From contig CANTFK010000983.1 in the NCBI GenBank assembly GCA_947646735.1, forward strand, positions 62,001-126,000: a stretch of 64,000 nucleotides of DNA, read 5' to 3'. Every line of letters starts with the position of its first letter. Position 1 is the stretch's first letter. The translations under genes were made by a program, and so were the position numbers. This stretch comes from Peronospora farinosa (taxonomy: Eukaryota > Oomycota > Peronosporomycetes > Peronosporales > Peronosporaceae). Positions 12,856-22,795 of this stretch are shown one piece after another. The notes beneath the pieces were generated by a model. That model was given only the letters and a program-made list of their open reading frames with translations, did no database searches and was not told where the DNA came from.

Positions 12856-13181
12856 ATGTATCATTATAATACAGACCCCCATGAAGAAAAACAAAAAGCA
12901 TTGCTCCAGCGCATCACTGGCTCGGTGGCTCGACTGCATGAGATCCTCAAGGAGATTAACACGCAATTGGAGGTTGTCGCTTCGTGAAGACTGCAGCTGC
13001 AATTGAAAACAAATCATTTGGGTTTCTGATCTTACTAGTATCCATTGTCTGCTTGTAGAAAAGTGACTCGTTTCGGGATGAGCTGAACGTTACATGTCAA
13101 GTGTGGAAGGGCTACGAGAGCCGCGTCCAGTCGCACTGTGATGCTGCAATTGCTGCAACCCAAGAGCAGACACACAATTAA
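12856..13181 (+). CDS. DAD4: DASH/Dam1 complex subunit Dad4-like
   Basis: Dad4 is one of the small subunits of the DASH (Dam1) ring that couples kinetochores to microtubules. Exon 1 (12856-12972) starts MYHYNTDPHEEKQKALL, then QRITGSVARLHEILKEIN; exon 2 (13059-13181) gives KSDSFRDELNVTCQVWKGYE and ends after about 79 aa, close to the 72 aa of yeast Dad4. The pattern of N/D-PHE-x-x-Q, LL-x-RI, VxRLxE, E-x-N and W-x-x-Y matches the Dad4 family from end to end. The splice donor is uncertain: a phase-0 site at 12972 gives family-like spacing, while 12983 joined to 13064 also keeps frame. An upstream exon cannot be excluded because the frame is open before the ATG. Family assignment is from memory of the pattern, not a search. 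Confidence 0.7.
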
Positions 13182-13186
13182 TACGC

Positions 13187-13386
13187 CTACTTGATTGATG
13201 TCTTGCACTGATGAGCATGGCAAATGCTATAATGACAAGGAGCCAGAATGACAGCTAAAAATACCTGCGTCTCTTGAATGATAACACGGTTGTCAAAGCT
13301 GTCATGGGCTTTGGGTTGAAAACAATGTTTCTGGACTGTTTGGATCAGTGCCGTGCTCACATCATCTCGAAGCAGAACGAGTTGTC
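13187..13386 (-). CDS. Possible terminal exon(s) of the DExH helicase
   Basis: This stretch is open in a frame that joins phase 1 to the helicase if 13434-13387 is removed as a 48-bp intron (GTCAGTGATG...AATGCAG). It encodes about 65 more residues starting QLVLLRDDVSTALIQTV and reaches a stop at 13189-13187, leaving 5 bp to the Dad4 stop on the other strand. A further CAG/GTATTT donor (near 13265) and a CATCAG acceptor (near 13207) could shorten it. The intron is shorter than most in this window, so the extension is only plausible. Confidence 0.4.
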
Positions 13387-13426
13387 CTGCATTACACGGT
13401 TTCCCCACCACCATATGTGCCTATCA

Positions 13427-16400
13427 TCACTGACGCCTTGATCCATGATGTAGATCAGAGGAGACCCACGCAACCAGAGTATGAAGAAGTTCTGCGTCAT
13501 GCTGTTTTAGCTGCTGCTCCGCTATCGACAACGCCTTGGCCCCATCGCTTTGAGAATGTGCATGCAGACGCTCCAAGTGACGGATGAATGCAGCATGCAA
13601 GCGTTCTCGCAGCAGCGCTATCCAACGCGCTTCAGCAGCACTGCTCAGCTCGAACACGATCCAATCGTCCAATACAAGCAACCACTTACGTGGGGCTACG
13701 GGCTCATCATTTTTAACCTCCACATCAGCGTCCTGCTCTTCTATCGATTGCCTTTCCACCGATCCCATAAGAAGCGCCTGTAGCAAAAGTGACGGCAGCT
13801 TAGTGCCATATTTTGCAACACGAGTACGCTCAGATTGCATCATTTCATGATACACGAGCCATTCATCCGGTTGGCTAACTTCCTTCTGTTCAAAACCAAG
13901 CTTTCGCTTGTCTTTTTGAGAATTAGCAGCAGACCACATCACCATAGATGCACCATCTATCTTCACTTTTACTTTCTCCTTCGAAGTCCAGTTACGGCTT
14001 ACTCCACCTGAACGTGTGAACAACGCATTCGGGTACATACCAATACTGAGAGCCATCAAGTACGGTGCGATGCTTTCCGTAGTTGCTGGCATCCTTGACA
14101 CTGCCGTTGGCACAAGTTGGGTAGAGGTCGAGAGCCCCATCATGTCTAAATCTTGCTGCAGCTGCTTGTAGATAGAAACAAGTTGGTCCAGAGTCTGTCG
14201 GTGCAGCTTATTTCGAGCACAAAACGCATCCTTTGCCTGGAATGAGGACCGTGTTCGCGCGTCGAGGTATGCCTCAAATGCCTTCCAAAGAACAAAATGA
14301 TCACTTTGCACGGTTTGCGCGGGCGGCGATCCATTGCGGGCAAATGCCTTCTTGGAAGCGTTCACCTGGCGCTGTTCTTCTGGAGACATGCCAAGGAAAC
14401 TGATGAATGGATCCCGGTATCCGCTCAGCGTGCACGTAGTCTGTAAGATCGCGTCAAAGCAGCCGAAGGTATGTCCCCAAAGCAGAAGCTTCGCCATCTG
14501 CACAGATACACCTCCTGAGCAAATGTGTCCTAAGTGCCAACCCAGCAAGGTCAGGGACCGGTCCCCCCTTTCACTGCTAGCAAGTGCGCGCATATCTTCC
14601 AATCGCTGCAGTGAAGCATCAATCACGGTCTCGCTTGGCGCATCCATCGCCTCCAGAAGAAACTCCTTAGCATCACGGATGTGGAGCTTCTTCTCAATTT
14701 GAAGTAGCATAATCTGCAGCAGCAGCTCTTCTAACGGAGTGGTAAGCAATTCTGGAAGCATAAACTCTTTCATGGCAGTTTCGTAGCGTGACTTCGAAAA
14801 AAGACGGAAGCAAACACCTGCACGAACACGACCAGCGCGACCTGTGCGCTGCACACAATTCGCCCGCGCGATCCACGTAGTCTGCAACCCCATCACAAAA
14901 GATGAGCTTGAAGTCGCAGCAAGAGCATGCGTCTGCTTGGATTTACCACAGTCCACGACAAACACCACGTCTTCGATAGTGAGACTGGTTTCTGCGATGT
15001 TGGTAGCCAGCACCAGTTTCCGTTTTCCATGCGGTGGTGTCATGAATGCGCGACGCTGCTCCTGCGGTGATAAGCGCGAGTGAAGAAGAGCTATTTCGTA
15101 TATGGCTGATGTTGCTGGTGAGTTAAGTAGAGCGCGCTCCATAAACGAGATCTCTTCCCAACCAGGAAGGAATACCAGAATGGCTCCTTTTCCATCTTCG
15201 CCTAGCGGAAAGGTATGGTTTATAAGGAAAAGCAGCTGCAACAACAAGTCATAGTCCACAGATTGGTCCTGTCGTAGTGCGTCTTGCTGCTTCATGTATG
15301 ACGAAAGTAAAGCCTCTTTGACCTCAGCATTTGTCCTACTCAGTGCGGTTTGCAGAACGTTGCCCATGGCAGCAACAGAGACTGCTACTGGGGCGATTTC
15401 TGGTACGGGTGTAGGTAGTGCTCTAAAATCAGCGCTGCTGGGCTCACCGAAGCAGGTTGCTACGTGCCTACCGAAAGTCTCTTCATCAGCAAAACTTGCG
15501 CCTCCACACAAAGGACAATCTAGTCCGTTACTCGCAGTCGCCCCTCCTATCTGACTAATCAATCCGTTTCCAGTATGATCAATTCGCGAGTCGTCCATAG
15601 TTGGCAAAGGCAAAGCGTGATCGCTCTGCAACAGCGCCAAAATGTCTTCGAGAAAAAGTGTTGTTACCGGAAAGTTAGTACCTCCCACCATTTGGAGTAC
15701 AGGCGCCGGAAAGTCGGGTTGGAAATACTGCGAGAACTTTTCTACTTGGATGGTGGCGCTCATAAGGATCACCTTGAGATCTGGTCTCTGCTTGAGAATA
15801 GACGTCTTGATAAGAATAAGCAAAAAGTCAGTAAACTGGTCACGCTCGTGCACTTCATCCAAAATAATGTGCGAAAATCCACGCGCAAATGGATCATTAT
15901 TCAGCCACTTGAGCAGCGTGCCCGTCGTACAGAAAATTAGTTTGGACCGCTTTGCATCAAACGACGAATCAAATCGAATCGCGTGCCCCACTTCTTTCGG
16001 GTCTTGTCCGATGCGTTCCCGTGCTACACGCTCCGCAAGGGAGATCGCGCTAATTCGTCGTGGTTGAGTACAGATGATTCTCGTCTCGTGTCCCTGTCCT
16101 CGTGCTAAAGCGTCGTCCAGCAAGAACTGCGGTATCTGTGTCGATTTTCCACACCCAGTATCTCCTGACAGCACCACGATCTGATTCTTTTCGACAAGTT
16201 CTAGAATCTGTTCGCGATATCTATACACGGGCAGTTTGGTCGCTTCAATAGGTGGAGTTCTCACCGTCTTGGGTCCTGTCTCATTCCCTCCACATGGTAG
16301 AGGCTTAAATAGTGACGCACCACCCCGTCCATGATATCGAGTAGGTACTGCAACCAATGGACTCAGATCTTTGACACTCCATGGGTCCAAAACCTCATCC

Positions 16401-16888
16401 TGTACCGACGGAGCGGGATATCTCTCCATATATTGCATCACAACAGGTGGAAACCACTCCACTGTAGTAGAATTGAGTGGAGTAGCTGGTAAACGTAGCG
16501 ACACTTCTTCCAGTGCCGCATTCTTCTTCACTTTGGCCACATGAATAAAGCGTCCCGCCTCTTTCTTGCCTGAGCTCTTGGAAAAAAGACCGTACTTCTG
16601 AGCCATTGAATGGATGTACCGTCGTTGTGTATTGTCATAGCTACAAGAAAAGCTCAATTCCATTCGCTCGCCATCCTCCACAAGTGACTTGAGAGCCGCG
16701 TGGATCTCCATGCAAAAACTCTCATCCAGACTAATGGCATCCTCAGAGGAACCCCCTTTGGCTGTAGAGGCTCGAAAGTTGCTGGTAGATGAAGCAGATT
16801 CATTATAAGAAAGACCGCGACCACGACTTCGGCCTCCACGTCCCCGACCACGTCCTTGACGGCCGCCACTACTGCGACTCGTGTACAT
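13427..16888 (-). CDS. R3H-domain DExH-box RNA helicase (YTHDC2/DHX36-like)
   Basis: An ATP-dependent RNA helicase of the DEAH/RHA group, 1153 aa in one exon. The N-terminus is an RGG-rich RNA-binding tract, followed by an R3H domain (residues about 60-120, RRYIH core). RecA1 carries GDTGCGKST (motif I), QPRR (Ia), DEVH (II) and SAT (III). RecA2 carries VFLPGWEEI, TNIAETSLTI (V) and QRTGRAGR (VI), and the HA2/OB-fold region follows. Between the two RecA lobes sits an insert with a C2HC zinc finger (CPLCGG...HVATC). The frame ends at 13427, but a 48-bp candidate intron (13434-13387) would extend the protein into a conserved-looking tail ending at 13187, tail to tail with the Dad4 gene. YTHDC2 similarity comes from the R3H and the insert position; no YTH domain is present. 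Confidence 0.88.
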   Translation of the reverse strand: MYTSRSSGGRQGRGRGRGGRSRGRGLSYNESASSTSNFRASTAKGGSSEDAISLDESFCMEIHAALKSLVEDGERMELSFSCSYDNTQRRYIHSMAQKYGLFSKSSGKKEAGRFIHVAKVKKNAALEEVSLRLPATPLNSTTVEWFPPVVMQYMERYPAPSVQDEVLDPWSVKDLSPLVAVPTRYHGRGGASLFKPLPCGGNETGPKTVRTPPIEATKLPVYRYREQILELVEKNQIVVLSGDTGCGKSTQIPQFLLDDALARGQGHETRIICTQPRRISAISLAERVARERIGQDPKEVGHAIRFDSSFDAKRSKLIFCTTGTLLKWLNNDPFARGFSHIILDEVHERDQFTDFLLILIKTSILKQRPDLKVILMSATIQVEKFSQYFQPDFPAPVLQMVGGTNFPVTTLFLEDILALLQSDHALPLPTMDDSRIDHTGNGLISQIGGATASNGLDCPLCGGASFADEETFGRHVATCFGEPSSADFRALPTPVPEIAPVAVSVAAMGNVLQTALSRTNAEVKEALLSSYMKQQDALRQDQSVDYDLLLQLLFLINHTFPLGEDGKGAILVFLPGWEEISFMERALLNSPATSAIYEIALLHSRLSPQEQRRAFMTPPHGKRKLVLATNIAETSLTIEDVVFVVDCGKSKQTHALAATSSSSFVMGLQTTWIARANCVQRTGRAGRVRAGVCFRLFSKSRYETAMKEFMLPELLTTPLEELLLQIMLLQIEKKLHIRDAKEFLLEAMDAPSETVIDASLQRLEDMRALASSERGDRSLTLLGWHLGHICSGGVSVQMAKLLLWGHTFGCFDAILQTTCTLSGYRDPFISFLGMSPEEQRQVNASKKAFARNGSPPAQTVQSDHFVLWKAFEAYLDARTRSSFQAKDAFCARNKLHRQTLDQLVSIYKQLQQDLDMMGLSTSTQLVPTAVSRMPATTESIAPYLMALSIGMYPNALFTRSGGVSRNWTSKEKVKVKIDGASMVMWSAANSQKDKRKLGFEQKEVSQPDEWLVYHEMMQSERTRVAKYGTKLPSLLLQALLMGSVERQSIEEQDADVEVKNDEPVAPRKWLLVLDDWIVFELSSAAEARWIALLRERLHAAFIRHLERLHAHSQSDGAKALSIAEQQLKQHDAELLHTLVAWVSSDLHHGSRRQ

Positions 16889-17261
16889 TGGAAGGACGTT
16901 GGTTTTTTGATCTTTCTTCTAATCAGAAATGGGTCACTGGAGCAATTAAAATGGGTAAAATGCTATCTGATTCCTTAAATTCTTGTAAATCATTAAGTTT
17001 TTACAAAACTTAATACAAAACTCGAACAAACGGTGCATAAAATCCACTAAGATCACATCTTTTTTAGTACCACAACATCGGCTTAGCACACAACGCTTAA
17101 ACTTACTTTTTAGGAGATGGCCGTGTACCTTGCGCTTCATAATGACGTTCTTGTCATACGCATGCCACATCGTCATCACGTTTATACGAAAGGTTTTGCG
17201 ACATGCAGAATCAAAAAGTAGCAGCGGTCGCCAGCGACTGGATTCAATATGTACGCCAATC
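16889..17261. other. AT-rich intergenic region with an unrecognised minus-strand open frame
   Basis: No recognised gene. A 110-codon minus-strand frame (17278-16946) encodes a basic peptide with no match I know; it runs straight into the 18-bp repeat described below. The part next to the helicase start should contain its promoter. Confidence 0.35.
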
Positions 17262-17940
17262 AGCGCAATGGGTAGCACGATCGCTGTAGACGGGCACTTC
17301 TACGAAGTTGCCTCGTGCTACTAGCACACACCTTCAGCACAAGCGAGGAAGCGGTTAGACCGTCTTACCTTCGCGTGCGAGGGTGGTTAGGAGGTTGGTC
17401 GACTGCTTAAGCAGTCGTACCACCAGTTGCCTTTCGCTTAAGCGAGAGCGCAACGAACTTCTGAACAAGAAGTCACCGACGTCACGCAAAAGCTTTTCAG
17501 ATTCTCGTACGTGGTGCTTTGCGTTTGGGAAATTCAAGACTGAGTTATATTTAATGAATTATAACTAAATATAAACTTAACTACTGATTGGCTAATTATG
17601 TAAAGATCGGATACGCGACTCTTTAAAAGCGTATCCTGACGTGCAAGCTTAAATATATAGATTTAAGGTCACTAATGACGTCCGTCTGAGACGTCGCGAT
17701 GCCTAGCTTCAACTAGCGTCATCCCTTCCCATGTAAATCCATCAATGGATTTCACATTCACGAGGGTGGATCACGTTTGTGTATCGCACCCAAGTGACAG
17801 GTCAAAAGTAATCATGGGTACTTTAGACCTTACATTAAGTATATTACTTAATGTTTACGTGTAACTAGATACCCTGTTACAATCGCAATGGGTGGCACGA
17901 TCGCAGTGGGTAGCACGATCGCAATGGGTAGCACGATCGC
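17262..17940. repeat. 18-bp tandem repeat array split by a solo LTR
   Basis: Units of the form ATCGCAATGGGTAGCACG: one copy lies at about 17263-17279 and three more at 17882-17935, followed by a partial unit. The intervening 597 bp are a solo LTR plus its target duplication, so before insertion this was a contiguous array of at least four units. Read on the minus strand, the unit encodes a hexapeptide of the type A-I-V-L-P-I. Confidence 0.85.
17285..17881. mobile_element. Solo LTR, 597 bp, with 5-bp target-site duplication ATCGC
   Basis: The segment begins TGTAGACGGG and ends CCTGTTACA, the TG...CA ends of an LTR. It is bounded by identical ATCGC at 17280-17284 and 17882-17886. There is no coding capacity. 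The superfamily cannot be told from an LTR alone; gypsy or copia are both possible. Because ATCGC also occurs naturally in the repeat array that was hit, the duplication is strong but not independent evidence. Confidence 0.75.
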
Positions 17941-18299
17941 TAAGTGGCGATGCGCTGCCCCTCAGACTCAACAGCCCAGAGATGCGACGCTACGATAGAA
18001 CATCATCAACCCAAACAATTACACTTAATGTAAGCATGACTGTTGAAATTCGAATCTGGAGCGAAGCTTGACTGGGGCGAAGGGAGCTCTCCAGGGAAGA
18101 CCGAAGAGAAGACACTTGAGTAGAAGAGGGATTGTTTGGAAGTGATCGATTATGAAGCATACGTTGCCTACTATCTGTTTTTATATGGGCTCACGTATAC
18201 ACATCATGGAAAGCGTCACATCATTTTACGCGTCTTAATTAACCCTGAGGTGATTACCGTGAACACTTTATGGTAAACTAACCCTTGCAGTGCGGATTG

Positions 18300-20810
18300 T
18301 ATCCGCACCCTCAGCATACCGATAATCTCACTCTCCAATGCGAGCTTGCATGGATTTCGAGAGCCTTCTTCAAGTCCTAGTGACGTGTTCCTAGCAGTCT
18401 TTCGTCATGATGTCCGCTAGCATGATTAAATTCTCGCAGTATTGTGACTAACCTTCGTCATGCTTGACCTCATCACGGATGTGATGATACTTGATGTCGA
18501 TGTGCTTGGCTCGACCATGATTCACCGGGTTCTTCGTCATCTTGATGCACGACTGGTTGTACTCGAGAATGATAAGATCTGGCCTCGACTCGTAGTCGCT
18601 TATGTAATCTCGCACAAGAAACGGTGAATCCATTTACCTTCCTGGATGGCCAGACTTAGCTTGATAAATTCTGCTCACTTGTCGACACTGACACGCTTGA
18701 TTGCATCTTACTTTCTCAGCTTATGGAGGTTATGATGCAGAACTCTTGCTCCTTCATTACTCCATACAGGAAAGCCGTAACCAGGTCAAGTTGGTCAAGA
18801 GGTCAGTCAAATGACTTGGTGATCGCTATATTCATACACAAGGTGACATACTTCACCAACATCGAGAACGTCTCCGTGTAATTGATGCCTTATTTTTGCT
18901 TGACGCCCTTCGCAACAAGGCGCGTTTTGAATTTCTCGATTGAACCATCCGCCTTGCGCTTGATCTTAAACACCCACTTGGTGCCGATGTCGCGCTGGTT
19001 GCTAATTTTGCAGCGCGAAGGCGCCTCGAAGTTGCATCGACTCGATTTCCGCTTGACATCCACGCCAGTGCACTTGATTTGTCTATTTATTGCGTCTTCA
19101 AAAGTTGCTATCCCCATGAATGTAAAACATCAGAAGCAGTGAATATATTCTAATATGACTATTAGTCGGATCTACTAGAGATTCACGAGATTGGGAAGTG
19201 TTAAATGGAGGAGTTCTACAATTTGTTCCGTCAATGGTAAAACCCAGCCAAGAATGCAGGGATGTTCCCGGAGAAACTCGAGAAGATGGCAAATTAGGAC
19301 GCTCGCCAGGTTTGAATCTGGTACGAGCCGAGCGTTCTAATTGCTTTCCAACGTTGAAGACACGCGGGTGTGCTAGATGCAAATAGAACAAGCGTTATCT
19401 CGACGCAGCTATAATAATCTAAAACGCGATGCCCACTTATTGGTGCATCGTGACATTCAAACATGATCCGTAACCTGATATTATGTTTCGGCGGTACAAC
19501 GACACGGATCACTTCTGTAATGGCAACTGGAATAAGACCGAATATTGCGTTTGCAGTGTGTCGGCACCCTCCGATTACACTCTTGGTGTTTAATTTCCCC
19601 CACCAGACTGACGTTCCCATAGAATGCCATTCGACATCTTTTCTCCAGCTCGAAAAGACTGGTGTAGTGATTGGGCTGATGACAGGTGGTCAGTCCTGCA
19701 CAGAGTTGAGAGCCTGTGGAACTGTCGGAGCCTTCTCCGGTCCTGCTCTCGTGTCTGGAAGATCTCACAGCCGATCCACGCAACACGGTCTACATCATTA
19801 GCGGAAGGAACAGCACAATTATCTACTTCTAAAAGTCAGAATTGACTTATAACTAACTCAAATTCTTGTAACATTTGCTATTCATCAGCTCGAGGTGGAC
19901 GCGCTCACATATCGCATTGGTTTTAGTGTGGTCAAGTCGATCGAAGAATTGGCCAAATCATATGCTTCTACTGCATTGTCACTGACACACCTGTTGGCTG
20001 TAGGCGTAGAGTCATCATCGTGATAGCTGTTACCTTCTTTCTTTTCTTCGTCATCGTAGTTTAGCACTTCTGATCGGCTCTTCTGATGACGGTCATACAA
20101 GTTGTCTAGTGCATTTGCTTCTCGTAACCCAGCTTGACGACGCACGGAGCGCACAACATTATTGCTCGGCCGAGTTTTGCGCTTGCCAGTCTGCTTAAAG
20201 CTGATCTGGCGCATGTCATCGTCGTTGATCTCGCTGAGCTTGTCATGATTGGTAAGGAATGGTTATTGTATCATCTTCCTTGGTTACCACCCGCACACAC
20301 ACTTTATTTAGTTAACTTGGGAGGTATCGTAGCGTCCTTAAATATGTCACTGGTCACTATCTCGCACGGAACATCAGATGAAGCGTGAATCATACATCAT
20401 GTAAATTAATGGCCCGTATAGTAGTTGCTGCGTAGCCGATCCTTGTGGTTTCCGAAGCAATTAATGTACATCGACGAGATCCGACTTAGCCACCACTTGT
20501 ATCGAGTTCTTGCATGCCACGTGCATCGTGAAACCGTCAAACACCACTCAAAACGTGTCGCTCTTTATCTGCGGCACCGAATGTAGATTTTGTTCATAGT
20601 AGGCACAAATAGCGCGTCATTGATCTCGTTGTCGCACTCGTCGCCGTTGGATGGAACCACTCGCTTAACGATGGTTTCCACAACTTTGATTGCGTACTTG
20701 TTGCATCCACCACTAGTTCTCCTTCATCCCGCTCGTTGAGATCTACAAACTCGGCCTTGTCGTTGCAGATGTAGTGCGCCGCACCGCTGTCGACCGCCCA
20801 CATCCCTAGT
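18300..20810 (-). pseudogene. Copia pol pseudogene (protease, linker, RT, RNase H fragments)
   Basis: Protease is visible near 20594-20803 (WAVDSGAAHYICND, an active-site DSGA). An Asp/Glu-rich linker lies at 19885-20214. The start of reverse transcriptase at 18890-19117 reads GTKWVFKIKRKADGSIEKF and TRLVAKGVKQ, followed by frames with stops. RNase H end motifs appear at 18448-18633 (KNPVNHGRAKHIDIKYHH). The integrase core is not recognisable and the YVDD box is lost. Confidence 0.75.
19160..19860 (-). mobile_element. Ty3/gypsy pol fragment nested in the decayed copia element
   Basis: Between the copia linker and RT pieces the frames change to a gypsy-type sequence: VVVPPKHNIRLRIMFECHD followed by APISGHR, the H2C2 zinc-binding start of a gypsy integrase. 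Several frameshifts are present. Interruption of copia by this unrelated segment implies a later insertion or a recombination. Its exact ends were not found. Confidence 0.6.
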
Positions 20811-21099
20811 ACATTCTTGCCCGTTGATAATCCGCATTAAAGCGACACTGCGAAGGCGACTCGATCATGTTGCTCGTAGTCGACCTCATTGCGTCAGTAA
20901 ACATCGTTTGCCCCGCGTCCACGACCATTGCCGCCGCGTCTTGGTTTCTTGCTCTCAATCATCTGCTTGGTCCAGCACCCCCGTTCACCGTATGCCCCAC
21001 TTTTTCGCGGTACGTACGTTGGTGCAGTTCACGCTCGATAGTAAACGCCTTGGCCACGTCTACAGTCTTGATCACGTAGCCTTCGCACCTTGCCACTTG

Positions 21100-21669
21100 G
21101 ATATGATAGTTCGTCAGCACATTTACACCGCTCTCGCGAATCGAAGCTCTGCACTGTTCATCTCCAAGTTGAGAGCTACATTCACAAAACTCTTGGGCAG
21201 ACTCCGCAGCAAATAGATCGCGACGTCCACTTCCTTCATTTTGGCGCCGAAGCTTGCAAGCTTCTCGCTGATGTTGAGAACCTCATTGCAATGATGTAAC
21301 ACATTGCCGCCTTTTGCCATCTCTACACTTAAGAGCTGACGCTTCAAAAAGATGCGCCCAGCCTTTTGCGATCCGCCATAAAGTGTCTTAATCTTCGCCC
21401 ACGCAATCTAGGTATCGTAGCAATTATCAATTATACGATGATAGTACGCGTCCATATGCAAAAGCATAAGATCGAACGCGACGCTGTTGATCTTTACATA
21501 TTCCTCCATGGCGCGCGGGTCCGCAAGCGTCGGCGAAGTTTCGCGATTGACGAAGTACCACGCCGACTTGGTTGGAACACGCCACGCATGTAGTGTCTCC
21601 AAGTCGCGTAGTGCCTCCATTGAAACGATTAATGGAGACTTTGGCTGAGAAATCTTGCGAAGAAGGCAT
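21100..21669 (-). pseudogene. Copia gag pseudogene
   Basis: Fragments in two frames read [19 protein letters not shown], then [19 protein letters not shown] and [20 protein letters not shown], then [19 protein letters not shown] and LLRSLPKSF. These are the start and middle of an oomycete copia Gag. Frameshifts separate the pieces. Confidence 0.75.
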
Positions 21670-21871
21670 GACGCCAGGGTTTATAACCTGTTTATTTTCG
21701 CATCTGGAGCGAGGCTTGACTGGAGAAAACGGAGTTCTCTTGAGAAGACCGAAGAGATAACACTTGGCTTTGCAAAAACGCTGTCACAGGCATAGATCAG
21801 CAAGATTATTCAAAAGCTGGCTAATCTGGAGACCACATATCGAAACAGTCTCAATGCGAAGTGTAGTGTAG

Positions 21872-21939
21872 GGAATATCACATTTATGATATTCCTATAG
21901 TTAAATGGGAAATGAGAAATAGTCCCAATGTGATATTCC
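21872..21939. repeat. Short inverted repeat
   Basis: GGAATATCACATT (21872-21884) and its perfect reverse complement (21927-21939) enclose 42 bp; a second TGATATTCC copy lies between. It could fold into a hairpin. It lies in the rearranged right LTR of the decayed copia element. Confidence 0.6.
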
Positions 21940-21954
21940 TAAAATTCGACCGCG

Positions 21955-22145
21955 GCGAGTTGTGACTGTCGAGCGTCCAGTCGTCGAGTCGCGATCGTCG
22001 ACTTTCGGTCATCGAGTTCTCTGGCCGTCGAGTTCTCTGGCCGCCGAGTCTCTCGTCGTCGAATCTTCGCTTGTCGAGTCTTCGCTCGTCGAGTCTCCGA
22101 TTGTCGAGTCGTAGCTCATCGAGTTCTCGGCTGGTCGAGTCTTCA
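21955..22145. repeat. Degenerate GTCGAGTCTTCGCTC-type tandem repeat
   Basis: A dozen or so imperfect units of 12-15 bp built on GTCGAGT, for example GTCGAGTTCTCTGGCC and GTCGAGTCTTCGCTC. Read on the minus strand they give Asp-Ser-Thr-Ser-Glu repeats, but no gene context supports coding. Confidence 0.65.
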
Positions 22146-22210
22146 AATGCACGACTGTCCTTTTCACTAAATAATTGTATAAGACACTGGAATGGCTGAG
22201 AGCCATTCAG

Positions 22211-22795
22211 AAGACTCTCTAGAGTAGAAAAAGAGATAAACTAATAGACAGCAAAGTATTTCAAGTGAAGAACACGTGTACACCTTACGGCAATCCCTGA
22301 ACGGGTCGGATTATGCCTGCTATCGAACGCCGCGACGCATAGCTTGTGGTAGTTCGACCGCTGGTAGCGCCAAGAGTATAAGTCGGCCCGGGATGGGCAT
22401 TGCTCGCGTATTAGCGAAAGAGAGTCTCGTCGATCGACGAGCCGGTGTGCTTTTTACCGTAAACCTTCTAGTCGGACGTAAACTGCACCCGGTGACCTGT
22501 AACAGTGCGAGAGCGCCGGTGTCCACCCATTATGTGAGATCACACGACGTGAGAGTAACGAAAGCTGCTGAGCTCAGGCAGGCTACTGAAGAATTGGTTG
22601 TGGGTACTCAGCTAAGGCGAATGCCGCAACATTGATCCCGAAGGGGCGAACCACGAAGGAGATTATTCCTAACGTATTAGCTCAATTGCACTGACTTACT
22701 CGGCAAATTGCTTTTTTATATTATTAGCCACCCCAATAGACTTTCTAACAATCACTATATCACATAAGCTCTAGTGGCTGGTATAACATCCTATA
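22211..22795. other. Non-coding stretch between transposon relics
   Basis: No gene is recognised. A GC-richer block (22265-22660) beginning with TGTACACCTTACGG looks unlike the AT-rich flanks and may be an unidentified LTR fragment, but I could not find matching ends or a duplication. Confidence 0.35.

Larger units (their letters stand above)
18041..22210 (-). mobile_element. Decayed Ty1/copia retrotransposon (older family)
   Basis: Minus-strand element with matching LTR starts at 18041 (TGTTGAAATTCG) and 21691 (TGTTTATTTTCG). The two copies align for about 90 bp (CTGGAGCGA-GCTTGACTGG, then GAAGACCGAAGAGA) and then diverge, so the right copy is rearranged. Just inside the right LTR is a primer-binding-like GGTTATAAACCC, followed by a gag start [12 protein letters not shown] near 21669. 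Gag, protease, a linker, the reverse-transcriptase start and the RNase H end follow in order toward 18300, all broken. A gypsy fragment is inserted within it. The outer right limit is uncertain. Confidence 0.8.

Noticed and set aside
16946..17278. A real minus-strand gene upstream of the helicase
   Set aside because: Basic, AT-rich codons, no recognisable motif and an open end in a tandem repeat; kept only as a finding about the repeat.
22265..22660. Full gypsy solo LTR starting TGTACACC
   Set aside because: The left end looks LTR-like, but no CA end with a matching 5-bp duplication could be found.
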